From the NCBI RefSeq assembly GCF_025961835.1, contig NZ_JAOQOK010000001.1, forward strand, positions 1 through 64,000: a stretch of 64,000 nucleotides of DNA, in the 5' to 3' direction. Within the stretch, counting starts at the first letter, position 1, and each line of letters begins with the position of its first letter. This DNA is from Sphingobium sp. B2D3C. Its GTDB lineage: Bacteria; Pseudomonadota; Alphaproteobacteria; Sphingomonadales; Sphingomonadaceae. Both the position numbers and the translations under genes were made by a program. Of this stretch, positions 46,300 to 55,774 are shown piece by piece. Below the pieces are notes generated by a model. The model worked only from the letters and a program-made list of their open reading frames with translations, did no database searches and was not told the DNA's origin.

Positions 46300-46390
46300 G
46301 GAGCGGTGGCCGAGTGGTCGAAGGCGCTCGCCTGGAAAGTGAGTATACGTCAAAAGCGTATCGAGGGTTCGAATCCCTCCCGCTCCGCCA
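46300..46390 (+). tRNA. tRNA-Ser (anticodon GGA)
   Basis: The acceptor stem is GGAGCGG with CCGCTCC, followed by G and an encoded CCA. The anticodon arm is CTCGC-CTGGAAA-GTGAG, anticodon GGA. A long variable arm (ATACG...CGTAT) and the T-loop GGTTCGAATCC are typical of class II tRNA-Ser. Decayed mobile DNA follows at once, so its 3' end is a possible integration site. Confidence 0.95.
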
Positions 46391-46719
46391 GACTCCGAAC
46401 ATCAGCGGTTCGGGATGAACCAAAAAACGATTAAACTCAGACAGTTTACTGAAATTGCAGGATTATCAGTTCGTGTGGCATTCCGGGAGATCGGATGAAA
46501 CCGGCACTGAAGCTGGGACCAATGTTATGGTTTGATCCTTAGCAGGCTCGTCGATAGCGGCATGCTATACGCGCCAGAAATAAACTAAATGCCAAGCACC
46601 CGGCGAGCAACAATCCGGCGCAAGTCAAATGTTGCGACATAACGGCGATGCACATTTCGTTTCAAACGGGCGCGAGGCATCGAAATCGGAAGGCGATCTC
46701 CGGCATTAACTCGGCGCGA
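46391..46719. other. Non-coding, AT-richer region after tRNA-Ser
   Basis: No intact gene. A 27-codon frame at 46415-46498 (MNQKTIKLRQFTEIAGLSVR...) resembles the start of an excisionase-type helix-turn-helix protein and could be a relic of an integrated element. The rest shows nothing recognisable. Confidence 0.4.
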
Positions 46720-47380
46720 ACAGGAGCTAGAGTCTATCTGATGATCTTCCGGAGTGTGTTTCAGCGTCGGTTGTAGGTGGGCGATCAGTCCGTGAAACCG
46801 CGCGGTTGTCTAGCGTGGTGTTGTAAGCGCGACATAGTGGTCGCAACGTTTACGTGCGACAGGGAGTGCGGCAACGCGGCCATGGTGCGCGGGCAGGAAC
46901 GTTCGGTGATGGGCTAGCGAGAGCGGCTGCTAGGCGGGTTGAAGGCAGTGCCCGGCCCGACGCTTCGCGCGATATTTGCGGAACTGGGCGGACCCGTGGT
47001 GTGACGAGGTGCGGCTCGGCGAGGCGGATCGTGCATGGTGCCAGTGTGACGTAAAAATACGCTGTCAGCTCTCGAGTAGTTGCGGCCGAAGATCGCGCGC
47101 CGGCGCGAACAATGGAATAAGTAACAGGGCCTGATCGATCCCGGCGACTGGTCTTCATCGATGAAACTTGGGCAAAGACCAACATGACGCCGACTGCAGG
47201 CTGGGCGCCACGCAAGCAGCACACGCCTTGTTCGGCCGTTGGTGCATGCCCACCTCTCCCGGCGCCGCTTCGCTCCGACCGGTTCGAGGCGCTTTGCATG
47301 CTCGATGGGCAGATCAATGATCTCAGCTTTCGAAGTGCCGGTCTGCTGCCGCTAATGAGGCGAACGGGTCGCTCTTAGCG
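46720..47380 (+). pseudogene. Decayed IS630-family transposase
   Basis: Translated piecewise across frames, the plus strand gives the IS630 order: an N-terminal LSDDLPECVSASVVGGRSVR and ETARL, then a W-S-Q-R-L-R-A-T-GSAATRP segment, then ERLLGGLKAVPGPTLRAIFA, K-N-T-L-S-A-L-E, LRPKIARRREQWNK and QGLIDP. After a frameshift near 47137 comes RRLVFIDETWAKTNM with the catalytic FIDE. At least four in-frame stops and two or more frameshifts are present, and the C-terminal third is missing. Non-functional. Confidence 0.75.
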
Positions 47381-47664
47381 ATGTGCGCGGTATCCGCGCT
47401 TTTGTCCGATTGTCTCCCAAGGCACGCAGCCGCTCGCGCAGGTCCAAGAACCGCGGTCTACGATGCACGGGCATCGAGATCGCCGTTATTAAGCGGCGTG
47501 ACGCCGCCATTTACGGGTCAGGAAAGACAGCTGCACCGGCTTGGGCAGCCACCGCGCGCGGCAATTTATCGACGCCAGAATCTGATCGGTTGGACGGAAT
47601 GACTGGAAGCCGAGCGCGGTGAACACCGGTCTGGCAACGGTGGGTAACGACCTCTCACCATCTG
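47381..47664. other. Unassigned region before the capsule transporter genes
   Basis: Short frames such as 47383-47622 are not like any family I recognise. No intact IS end or terminal repeat was found. Probably the remains of an insertion/deletion at the edge of the polysaccharide locus. Confidence 0.4.
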
Positions 47665-48312
47665 TCAGGACTGATTATAAAATTCGAAAGCTTGTTCGAT
47701 TTCATCGAAGCTATGGAGACGACCACGATCGAGCACGACGGCGCGGTCGCAATGCGCACGAATATAGCCTGCATCGTGCGATACGATTACGAGTGCGCGA
47801 TCGGCGCGCTTTTCGAACAGCTCAATCCGGCACTTTTCGTGAAAGCGCGAGTCGCCCACGGAGATCACCTCATCGATGAGGAAACAATCGAACTCGATGC
47901 TCATCGAAACGGCGAACCCCAGGCGCGCGCGCATCCCGGCGGAGTAATTTCTAATCGGCTCATGCAGATATTCGCCGAGATCGGAGAATTGCTGGATAAA
48001 CGGAATTCGTTCCTCGATGTCCACGCCGTAAATGCGGCAAATGAAGCGGATATTGTCGACGCCGGTCAGTGCGGACTGAAAACCTCCGGTATAAGCGAGC
48101 GGCCATGAGGCCGTCATGTTCCGCTCAACCCTGCCACTGGTCGGTTGTTCAGCACCGCTGATGATGCGGATCAAGGTCGACTTGCCCGCACCGTTGCGAC
48201 CAAGGATGCCAAGTTTTTCGCCGGGCGCAATCGCCAGATTGATGTTGTCGAGAATCTGCCGCGGCCCACGTCGCGTCTGGTAAAATTTATCGACATCGTG
48301 GAGCGTGATCAT
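47665..48312 (-). CDS. Polysaccharide export ABC ATPase (KpsT-like)
   Basis: Start at 48312 (MITLHDVDKFYQTRRGPRQI), overlapping the permease stop as ATGA; 215 residues, the usual KpsT size. Walker A LGRNGAGKST; the signature is the capsule-type NYSAGMRARLGFA instead of LSGGQ; Walker B FDCFLIDEVISVGD; switch His in IVSHDAGYIRAHC. With the permease it exports completed, lipid-linked polysaccharide across the inner membrane. It is the last gene of the kpsD-E-M-T-like operon. Confidence 0.92.
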   Translation of the reverse strand: MITLHDVDKFYQTRRGPRQILDNINLAIAPGEKLGILGRNGAGKSTLIRIISGAEQPTSGRVERNMTASWPLAYTGGFQSALTGVDNIRFICRIYGVDIEERIPFIQQFSDLGEYLHEPIRNYSAGMRARLGFAVSMSIEFDCFLIDEVISVGDSRFHEKCRIELFEKRADRALVIVSHDAGYIRAHCDRAVVLDRGRLHSFDEIEQAFEFYNQS

Positions 48313-49112
48313 TCGGGAATGACCTCTCGACTGACCTTCCGCAATTGCGCCAGCGCAATCAGGGTCATGCAGGCGCTGACGATCAGCGCGTACGACATGT
48401 CGTAATGAGCGTGGAACTTGCTTCCGAAAAAACCCTCTCGAATGTATTCGATACAATGAACCATCGGCAGATACAGCACAATTTCCTGCGCCTGCTTTGG
48501 GAGCATATCCACGAGGAATGCCGCGCCCGACAGTGGAAAGAGTAGGTAAGCGGAAGGGTGCCAGAATTTGTCGACAAGCTCGGACTGTTCCGACCAAGCG
48601 CCGAGCAATAATGCAGCTGACATACCGAACCACGCAAGCGCAAGCCAGCCCCCGATCACCTGCAGCAGATCTTCGGGTGGATTAAGCCAGCCGATCGTGA
48701 TGAAGAAGATCCCTAATACGAAAAACGACGTTGTAGTACCAGCGACCTCAAGAAGGAGCCTAGCAATAAGAATATCTAGCACCTTCACCTGACGGTGATA
48801 AAGCAGTGACAAGTTCGGCTTGATCGCATCAATGCACCGCGCAGGCATGTTACGCCACAAAAGCACTGACGAATACCCGGTCAGCGCAAAGGCAACGATT
48901 GGCAGATCTAACCCATGCGTGGCTTTAGTAAGACTCCATAGGGCGGTCACGCCGAGCGTGAACAACATTGGCTCAACGAAAAGCCAGAGGAAACCAATGT
49001 TGTGCCGGCCGTAACGGGTCAGCACTTCCCGCATGAAGAGCGCATGGATTACCCGACGCTGGACGGCCCATGCAGATGCATAGGACCCCAAGGATTGGCG
49101 ATCAGCCGCCAT
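48309..49112 (-). CDS. Polysaccharide export ABC permease (KpsM-like)
   Basis: Start at 49112 (MAADRQSLGSYASAWAV), one base after the previous gene's stop; ~267 residues. An amphipathic N-terminal segment (RRVIHALFMREVLTRYGRHNIGFLW) precedes six hydrophobic helices of the ABC-2 type. Pairs with the KpsT-like ATPase. Confidence 0.92.
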   Translation of the reverse strand: MAADRQSLGSYASAWAVQRRVIHALFMREVLTRYGRHNIGFLWLFVEPMLFTLGVTALWSLTKATHGLDLPIVAFALTGYSSVLLWRNMPARCIDAIKPNLSLLYHRQVKVLDILIARLLLEVAGTTTSFFVLGIFFITIGWLNPPEDLLQVIGGWLALAWFGMSAALLLGAWSEQSELVDKFWHPSAYLLFPLSGAAFLVDMLPKQAQEIVLYLPMVHCIEYIREGFFGSKFHAHYDMSYALIVSACMTLIALAQLRKVSREVIPE

Positions 49113-49113
49113 G

Positions 49114-50223
49114 TCAGCTCTTGTGTTCACGCACACCCGCCAACAGCATCGACAGAATTCCCCACGCGATCAGACCCAATACGAAGGTCGCGAGAATTCC
49201 GCGCAGGCGGCGGGGTTCAAGTGCTTCGTCCGGCTTGCTCGGCTCGACGATGCGTTCCAGATATGCCTGCTTGCGACGTGCCTCATTGGATGCGTCCTGC
49301 AATGATGCCATCGCTCCGGCGAGCTGCTTATCTGCGAACTGGCTCTCCAGTTGTAGGCGCTGATACCGTGCGGTGGTCGAAGAGAGTGATTTGCTGCCAC
49401 CCGCGACCAGCGAGAGTTGCTGTTCCATTTCGCGCTCCAAGCCCTTCACCTTCGTCGCGAGAACGTCGATCTGCGGGTTTTGTGGGGTAAACGACCGTAG
49501 CTGTAACAACTCGGAGCGTGCCCCAATAACTTCGTCCTGAAGCTTCGAGATCATCTGGATCTGGACGGTTGCCTGCTTTTCGGGATCGACGACGCCTTGG
49601 CTGTTGCGAAAAGCCGACAGGGCCGAGGCCGCCGAAGCGGCCCGTGCCTTTGCCTCTTCCACCTCGACGGATGCGAAGCGTATTAGATCCTGCCGACCAC
49701 GTACGTTCAAACGGTTGACCATCGCCTCCGCCATGCCGATCAACGCGGCGTTTATACGATAAGCCTCCTCGGCAGAATAAGCGCGGACCTGCAGTGTCGT
49801 TATCGAGGCGTTCGTCTCATGCTCGATCGAAATCTTGTTGCGATAATATTTGTAAAGTTCTTCTGAGCTGGGATCACCACCAAACCCATTGAAGCGATCG
49901 AAAAGGGAAATTTCCGGAGCACCATAGGCCTTTTCAAACCGGCCACCCTTGTTCAAGGCGGCCAGTGCGTCACGCGACATTATAAAGCTTTCCGCTGCAT
50001 ATATTTCATCGCTTCCACTCGTGAAACCAGAAGATTTGAGCAGAACACCCAAGCCGGTCGAGGCGGGTTTGTCAGGACTGCGAACAACAAAGCGCGATTC
50101 CGATATATATACGTCCGAAGCAAATAGACCTAGATATATGGTCGCAATAATAGTCGGGATGATGACTATGATCAAAAACAATCGATCAACGTTCTTTATC
50201 CGGCTGAAAATAGTGTTCTGCAT
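49114..50223 (-). CDS. Capsule export inner-membrane protein (KpsE/BexC-like)
   Basis: 369 residues. Membrane helices at ~15-35 and ~343-362 flank a long periplasmic region with coiled-coil character (VEEAKARAASAASALSAFRNSQG; KVKGLEREMEQQLSLVAGG). FVVRSPDKP near the first helix is typical of this co-polymerase class. It links the ABC exporter to the outer-membrane channel. Confidence 0.9.
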   Translation of the reverse strand: MQNTIFSRIKNVDRLFLIIVIIPTIIATIYLGLFASDVYISESRFVVRSPDKPASTGLGVLLKSSGFTSGSDEIYAAESFIMSRDALAALNKGGRFEKAYGAPEISLFDRFNGFGGDPSSEELYKYYRNKISIEHETNASITTLQVRAYSAEEAYRINAALIGMAEAMVNRLNVRGRQDLIRFASVEVEEAKARAASAASALSAFRNSQGVVDPEKQATVQIQMISKLQDEVIGARSELLQLRSFTPQNPQIDVLATKVKGLEREMEQQLSLVAGGSKSLSSTTARYQRLQLESQFADKQLAGAMASLQDASNEARRKQAYLERIVEPSKPDEALEPRRLRGILATFVLGLIAWGILSMLLAGVREHKS

Positions 50224-50321
50224 ATAATTCCGTATTCTGCAACGATCATGAATGCCGCATTTTCTAAAGCGACCTATCCGAAAGTCCGGGCACCCGCAGT
50301 TCGTTGATTGTAAGAAGATCG

Positions 50322-51527
50322 TTACAAGCCGATCGTGCTGAGCGCAGCAATCGGGAAGACCGTCGACGAGATAACGCCGACAAACTTCTGGATGTCGGCG
50401 AGAGGTGCAGTGGACACGTAGACAACGTCTTTATCGCGAATTGGGAAACTCTGCGCGACGAAGAAGATTGATGGATCCTTGAGATTGACCCGGTAGATCA
50501 CAGGCACCTTCCCGTCAGGCGTAAGGTGGGCACTTTCTCGCACCGTTGCATCAAGCGCAGCAGGTTCTTCAAGCCGGAAGATGAAGACTCCCTTCACATC
50601 CGCGCGCGCATCCTGAAGGCCAGCGAACCGACCGAGCGCCTGCGCAAGCGTCAACCCCGCTCCCTCGAACGGAATCTCATCATTCTTGGTCGTCGCGCCG
50701 AGCGCGGTAAAGCTGTACGGCTGATAAAGAGCCGTTATCACGTCGTCGGGCTGCATACGAATATTCTGCTGCGGATCTCGAATGATCGCACCCAAGGGCA
50801 TAGATGCCACCTGCGGACCGCGCGTGACTTGGATCGACACCTTTCCGACTGGCTGGCGTACCCCACCAACCGTCGCCAACACGTCAAGAAGTCGCTCTCC
50901 CTTGGCGGTAACGGGTACACGTGCGCTGTTCGCAACATCGCCAACGACCGTGACGTTGGAACTGGCGTTGCTGATAACGCGCACAATGACCTGTGGTAAA
51001 TGCGCCTTGCCGGCCAGACGGCCGACGATCTCTCGCTCGATCTGCGTCGAGGTGCGGCCTGCCGCGACAATCGAGCCGGCAAACGGGATGTTGATCTGCC
51101 CGTCGCTGTCGACCACCTGTTCCGGCAGCGATGAAGCTCGTGCGAGCACCGTGGAACGGGTTGAGCGGCTCAGCTGAGCCTGCCCGCCTGCGGACCCAAA
51201 CAAGGCTGCCGGCGGCGCTTCCCAAATCGCAATATCGAGGACGTCGCCGCGTCCTATGACCGAACCGGCCGCACGGCCGTCCCCTAGAGATTCGGAAAAA
51301 AGTGTGGCCCGTTGGCTCGCAATCACCCGGCGCGCAACGTCATCAGTTACATCAACGATTTTGATATCCGCATTCGCCAAGGTCGCACCGTCAGCCCGCG
51401 TCACCGCACGCGACGAGGGCCCCGTCCCGGGCAGCACCGCGCAGGCTGACAGGGAAAGAGCGCCGAGGAGGGCAGGACCAAACTTGTAAATCACGCTGTT
51501 TCGTCGGGTGCGCCGAGAATTCGTCAT
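50322..51527 (-). CDS. Outer-membrane polysaccharide export lipoprotein (KpsD/Wza-like)
   Basis: Two adjacent ATGs; AAGGA lies two bases from the first and five from the second, so I chose 51527. The lipobox is SACAVLPG near residue 29. A polysaccharide-export (Poly_export) domain follows (GRGDVLDIAIWEAPPA, INIPFAGSIVAAGRT), then SLBB domains (VVGDVANSARVPVTAKGERLLD). It forms the channel for polysaccharide across the outer membrane and starts the kps-like operon. Confidence 0.9.
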   Translation of the reverse strand: MTNSRRTRRNSVIYKFGPALLGALSLSACAVLPGTGPSSRAVTRADGATLANADIKIVDVTDDVARRVIASQRATLFSESLGDGRAAGSVIGRGDVLDIAIWEAPPAALFGSAGGQAQLSRSTRSTVLARASSLPEQVVDSDGQINIPFAGSIVAAGRTSTQIEREIVGRLAGKAHLPQVIVRVISNASSNVTVVGDVANSARVPVTAKGERLLDVLATVGGVRQPVGKVSIQVTRGPQVASMPLGAIIRDPQQNIRMQPDDVITALYQPYSFTALGATTKNDEIPFEGAGLTLAQALGRFAGLQDARADVKGVFIFRLEEPAALDATVRESAHLTPDGKVPVIYRVNLKDPSIFFVAQSFPIRDKDVVYVSTAPLADIQKFVGVISSTVFPIAALSTIGL

Positions 51528-51550
51528 CATATTCCTTCAGTCGACCCCAT

Positions 51551-51667
51551 TCATCGCACAGTGCGGCCGATGGCCTTCTTAATACACCGTTGTCAGCTGT
51601 AGTTGGCACCCACCGCCAACTTGGGCCCATAGCCTGATTTCCGTCAAATGTCATCAACCAAAGCGAT
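51551..51667 (-). pseudogene. Remnant of a family-4 glycosyltransferase C-terminus
   Basis: The minus-strand frame aligns with the last ~38 residues of the intact GT4 gene at 54662-55774: ALVDDI, stop, RKSGYGPKLAVGANYS, stop, QRCIKKAI against ALNDDIW and RAGLAVGAHYSWARCIEQTV. Both Trp codons of the intact copy are TGA here. Sequence further upstream no longer resembles the parent. Confidence 0.65.
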
Positions 51668-52129
51668 CGTGTCCCACCAAGTCAGGCAAGGGAAAGGACG
51701 AGCTTCACGCCATGCCGATCCCGGCCGACCAGACTGCACAGAACGTCGGTTCAAGATGTCTCTGTCTTCCGCGCGCCGAACACCTCGCGCCGGTAAGCGC
51801 CACTGCGACGATGCGGATGTTATGGCGGACTTTGAGGGTAGCTCAGACCATAACCGTCAGGGAAGACGCCCAAGTAGTCAACGCCACTCATGTGCTGCGG
51901 GCGCAAGATCAAGGTGTGAGTTGACAGCGACGACGCACGCTTGCAGTGGCACACCTTCCGATAGAATATTGAGCATGATAGCGGATTGGAAACGCAGAGG
52001 ACGGCGGATCTCTCGACTCAGTTACCGAATACCGGTCAAGCCTCGAACTCGTTTTTGAAAGAAACCCAGACCTGGCGATGCATTGGTCTGTCGAAGAGGC
52101 TCCATGCCAAAGTACTAGCAGGTGAAGTC
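51668..52129. other. Intergenic region between export operon and methyltransferase
   Basis: About 460 bases without a supported gene, beyond the GT remnant. It must contain the divergent promoters of the kpsD-like operon (minus) and the methyltransferase (plus); no clear -35/-10 pair stood out. Confidence 0.4.
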
Positions 52130-52873
52130 ATGACCATGGAAAATTCTCGCTTAGTTGACGCCTCGGATGGTCAAGATATCCGCTGGTTCCATTCATTCGA
52201 ACTTCCCGGGGGGCGGCATATCAAAGGGATCAAGCCGCTGAACGTGCAGCTTGCCGAAGCCGATTTGTTTTTTGCCGAAAGTCTCTCAGGCAAGACGGTT
52301 CTGGATATCGGCGCTTGGGACGGTTTTTTTTCGTTCGAAGCAGAACGACGTGGTGCCGCACGAGTGTTGGCGACCGATCATTTCTGCTGGTCAGGCCCCG
52401 GCTGGGGGACACGCGATGGCTTCAACTTCATGCATCGTCAGCTCGACTCCCAGGTCGAAAGCCTGGACGTCGACGTGCTTGCGCTCGATCCTAACGTGTT
52501 GGGACAGTTCGACATCGTGCTATTCTTAGGGGTGCTTTACCACGTCAAAGATCCGTATAGCTGCCTCGAAGCGGCAGCTGCAATGTGCTCGAATCACCTC
52601 ATTATCGAGACCGTGACAGCATTGCCGCTTGAGAGCCTGCCCGCAATGCGGCTTTACAAGCCCGGCGAACTCGGCGGCGATCCAACCAATTTCTGGGCAC
52701 CGAACGTTCCGGCGCTCGAAGTGATGCTGGAAAGTTTTGGCTTCTCGAAGGTAAAGGCGATGCCATCACCGGTATCGCTCGGACACCCCCTCAAACAAGG
52801 CCGTGGCCTGCAACTGCGATCAAAGGCTAGCCAGGCCGCGACCCACCGCACAATCATTCACGCTTGGCGGTAA
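52130..52873 (+). CDS. Class I SAM-dependent methyltransferase (CmoB/DUF1698-like)
   Basis: The start at 52130 (MTMENSRLVD) follows GGTGAAG; the frame is open from 51986. ~247 residues. SAM motif I is TVLDIGAWDGFFSFEAERRGA, then VLATDHFCWSG and DIVLFLGVLYHVKDPYSCLE. The fold is that of tRNA-modifying CmoB relatives, but inside a polysaccharide locus a sugar O-methyltransferase is as likely. Its tail overlaps the converging GT4 gene by 20 bases. Confidence 0.8.
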   Translation: MTMENSRLVDASDGQDIRWFHSFELPGGRHIKGIKPLNVQLAEADLFFAESLSGKTVLDIGAWDGFFSFEAERRGAARVLATDHFCWSGPGWGTRDGFNFMHRQLDSQVESLDVDVLALDPNVLGQFDIVLFLGVLYHVKDPYSCLEAAAAMCSNHLIIETVTALPLESLPAMRLYKPGELGGDPTNFWAPNVPALEVMLESFGFSKVKAMPSPVSLGHPLKQGRGLQLRSKASQAATHRTIIHAWR

Positions 52874-54098
52874 CGAGGTCGTGTCCCAGCAAACCTAGTA
52901 TCGTGTCGGCGGTTTCCCGCCATTGTGGAAGAGGTGCCGGCGAAGCCGATGTTCGCAGTGCGGTACTGTCGTGCAGCGTCTCCGCGATCGCATCGGCCAA
53001 CTGGCCGGGACCGGCGTCCGCAGGAAAGTAGCGCAGACCGTGTCGGGCATGAACGCGAAAGGCCGGAATATCCCGGGCTAAAACCGGGCAAGAGCGTGCA
53101 ACCGCTTCCAAAACCGGCAGACCGAATCCCTCACCATAGGACGCAGCAACGAGAGCACTCGCGCAATCATACAATATCGCCAGGCCCGCATCGTCCAAAG
53201 TCGGTAACCAATGCAACCGACGGCCAAAATCGGGATGAGTTAAGATGCGTCGCCGCAGAGCTTCGGTTTTCCACCCGCTACGGCCGACGATAACCAGCGT
53301 CGCATCGGAACCCCGTTCCCACAACAATTCGAACGCGTCTATAAGCAGGCCATACCCCTTGCGCGGTTCGAGGGTGCCGACTGCTAATACCACTTCCTTG
53401 GCACTGATCACGGTGGCCAGATCCGCTTCCTGCACAGGCTGCTTCCCGGCAGACAGACTGTCGAAACCCATCGGTATGACCTCAATGGCGACCTCGTCGC
53501 GCATCGCGAACCTTTGCGCCAGCACCGTGCGCAATTCGTCTGCGACGTGTGGCGAAATGCAGATATATCCCTCCGCCAGCGTCGCTGTGGCGACCAGCCA
53601 CCAGCGGAAGCGTACGGCTACCTTGGCCGAGAAATACTGCGGGCTCTGCAGCGGCAACAAGTCGTAAATGACGAACCAGAAGCGCGTGCCGGACCGCTTG
53701 TATTGAAGAAATTCCTTCGCGTTTCGGCGAACCGCGTCGAACGACAGGTCCAGCCCTAGAAAGATGTCGCCCGGCCGCGGGTTCATTATCACGTCTGGTA
53801 TTACCTCGGCGGCTGGCCATGCCGTATGACGGAAGGCCCCGCGCTCATACCGGACCGCCTGAATGTCCGCGCCGCGTGACCGGGATCGCATCTGGGTCAC
53901 GGTCGATCGCACGACGCGCTGAATGCCAGAGCGCGCATCGTGGCGCGCGATGGTCGTAAGATCGACCAGAAGACGGCCTGACGGCTTGGCCGGTGGCGAA
54001 TCGACCGGATCGACGCGGCGGGCCGATTCGATGCGCCGCCGTTCCAGCCAACGCGGCGACAGAACCGGCAGCAGAAAACGTACCATCGACCAGATCAT
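52854..54098 (-). CDS. Glycosyltransferase family 4
   Basis: 414 residues. The N-terminal domain has VDLTTIARHDARSGIQRVVR, an opening shared with both GT4 modules of the 1,433-residue protein; the C-terminal GT-B domain has VLAVGTLEPRKGYGLLIDAF, and the E-X7-E motif in SYGEGFGLPVLEAVA. An AGGGA ribosome site precedes the start. Probably adds a mannose- or D-rhamnose-type residue to the exported polymer, in the cytoplasm at the membrane. Confidence 0.88.
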   Translation of the reverse strand: MIWSMVRFLLPVLSPRWLERRRIESARRVDPVDSPPAKPSGRLLVDLTTIARHDARSGIQRVVRSTVTQMRSRSRGADIQAVRYERGAFRHTAWPAAEVIPDVIMNPRPGDIFLGLDLSFDAVRRNAKEFLQYKRSGTRFWFVIYDLLPLQSPQYFSAKVAVRFRWWLVATATLAEGYICISPHVADELRTVLAQRFAMRDEVAIEVIPMGFDSLSAGKQPVQEADLATVISAKEVVLAVGTLEPRKGYGLLIDAFELLWERGSDATLVIVGRSGWKTEALRRRILTHPDFGRRLHWLPTLDDAGLAILYDCASALVAASYGEGFGLPVLEAVARSCPVLARDIPAFRVHARHGLRYFPADAGPGQLADAIAETLHDSTALRTSASPAPLPQWRETADTILGLLGHDLVTAKRE

Positions 54099-54661
54099 GT
54101 CGTCCCTGCCGCTGCATTCTTTTCCACATCACCTCCTTGGCGATGCGCCAGGATGCTCCAGTAAAGCGACTGCTTATAGAATTCGAACGCTTTTTTCCGT
54201 GTTACTATACTCATCAATCACCACCTACAGCCCGCGCCATGACCCAATCGCAACGCCCGCGTATGGGATTGTTGCTGCGCCGTTTGGTACGTTGCTGCGG
54301 CGGGAATTTCATGTAGGCGGTCAAGCCCCGCTGCCCGTGACGGGAAAGATCGACTGCACGTCTGCCGGATCGACCTTCTGGTGCCGGGGAATAAGAACGG
54401 CCCAGCATATGCGCCGGGCGCTAATGGCCTGCCGGGACTGCGCCGACAAGCCATAGCTCCTCTCGGCCAAACGCAGCCTAAACGGACCCCCACAGTCATG
54501 ACGCGGTCGATCTCATTCATCGCAATGCCAGGCTTGTACGAGAGAAATGTTCGGGCACTGCGGGCCGGCCATCCGGCCAGAAATCTCGGACCAGCGGCCG
54601 GCGCTCTCGCGATTACGTCGTGCTTGTTCAAATCCCAAGCTGAACTTGTGCCAAAGTAGTG
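54099..54661. other. Gap between two glycosyltransferase genes
   Basis: 563 bases. A minus-strand frame (54218-54631) contains MNEIDRVMTVG, which recalls the N-terminus of some helix-turn-helix transposases, but the rest is not convincing. Likely decayed DNA; no intact gene seen. Confidence 0.4.
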
Positions 54662-55774
54662 CTATGCGACCAAGTCATTACATAAACGGTACACGTCGAC
54701 GGTTTGCTCGATACACCGTGCCCAGCTATAGTGCGCGCCCACCGCCAGTCCGGCTCGTATGGCGCCGTCGCGCCAGATGTCATCATTCAAAGCTCGCTCG
54801 ATGCCGGCGCTGAGGCGATCGACGTCGTCCGGGTCGATCATCATTGCGGCGCCGCGTGTGACCTCGGGCAGGCACGACCGATTGGACACGATCGTCGGGA
54901 TGCCGCAAGCCATCGCTTCGATTGGCGGAAGGCCAAAGCCTTCATAGATCGATGGGTAAAGGAAAAGGCGCGCACCAGCATAAATCGCCGGGAGATCCGC
55001 GTCATCGACGAACCCCAGCATGAGCAACCGGCCCTTGCGCTGTTCATCCTCGATCAGCGCATGCAATCGGTCATTCGCCCATCCCTTTGCCCCAACCAGC
55101 ACAAGCGGGATATCATGGCCGGTCCGGTCGCAATAGTGCGCATGGGCGAGTATTGCTGCCTCGATTCGCTTGCGCGGCTCGAAGGTAGCGACTGACAGGA
55201 TGTAATCGCCGACTGAACGCCCGAAAAGACGCAGCAGATCTCGATCCAGCATTGCTCTGGCTTGCGGCCGAAAGCGTTCGGAAACCCCCAAATGTACCGT
55301 GCTCACCTTTGCGGCCGGATAGGAAAGATGCGTGATGAGATCGCGCCGAGTAGCCTCGGAATCGGTGATGACATGGGTAGCTCGATCTAGCGAGCGTTCG
55401 AAGTTCTTCTCGAAATCGCGGATACGTTCGGAAGGGTGGGTTTCGGGATGCAGATAGATCGAGAGGTCATGAACTGTGATCACGCCTTTTTCTGCCTGCA
55501 CAGGAAGGAAATAATTGGTCCCGTGCATCAGGCGCCCTTCGAACCCTTGGCGCGCGCGTCGCCGGCGTATCAAACGGGGGATCAATGCCCCGGCGCGTCG
55601 ACGCGACTTGCCTGTGAGCAGCCCGCTTGGGTCGGTATGCCAATGATCCATCATGAAATAGGTTAAATCGCTAATCCCAGGGTGACCCGCGAGACCCTTA
55701 CACAACTGCCAGGTGTAGCGCCCAATACCCGTGAGATTTGGCGAAAGAGGATCGACCGTTATACCAAGTCGCAT
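54662..55774 (-). CDS. Glycosyltransferase family 4
   Basis: Start at 55774 (MRLGITVDPLSPNLTGIGRYT); ~370 residues. GT-B features: GIGRYTW glycine loop, VITVHDLSIYLHPETHP, SVATFEPRKRIEAAI, and the E-X7-E motif YEGFGLPPIEAMACG. Very like mannosyltransferases of the WbaZ/WbdB type. A diverged copy of its C-terminus lies at 51551-51667. Confidence 0.9.
   Translation of the reverse strand: MRLGITVDPLSPNLTGIGRYTWQLCKGLAGHPGISDLTYFMMDHWHTDPSGLLTGKSRRRAGALIPRLIRRRRARQGFEGRLMHGTNYFLPVQAEKGVITVHDLSIYLHPETHPSERIRDFEKNFERSLDRATHVITDSEATRRDLITHLSYPAAKVSTVHLGVSERFRPQARAMLDRDLLRLFGRSVGDYILSVATFEPRKRIEAAILAHAHYCDRTGHDIPLVLVGAKGWANDRLHALIEDEQRKGRLLMLGFVDDADLPAIYAGARLFLYPSIYEGFGLPPIEAMACGIPTIVSNRSCLPEVTRGAAMMIDPDDVDRLSAGIERALNDDIWRDGAIRAGLAVGAHYSWARCIEQTVDVYRLCNDLVA

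Noticed and set aside
47383..47622. Plus-strand 79-codon frame after the IS630 relic
   Set aside because: Basic, composition-driven and not matching the expected IS630 C-terminal region; no ribosome site.
54218..54631. Minus-strand frame beginning like a helix-turn-helix transposase (MNEIDRV)
   Set aside because: Only about ten residues look familiar and no DDE motif or terminal repeats follow; too weak to call an insertion sequence.
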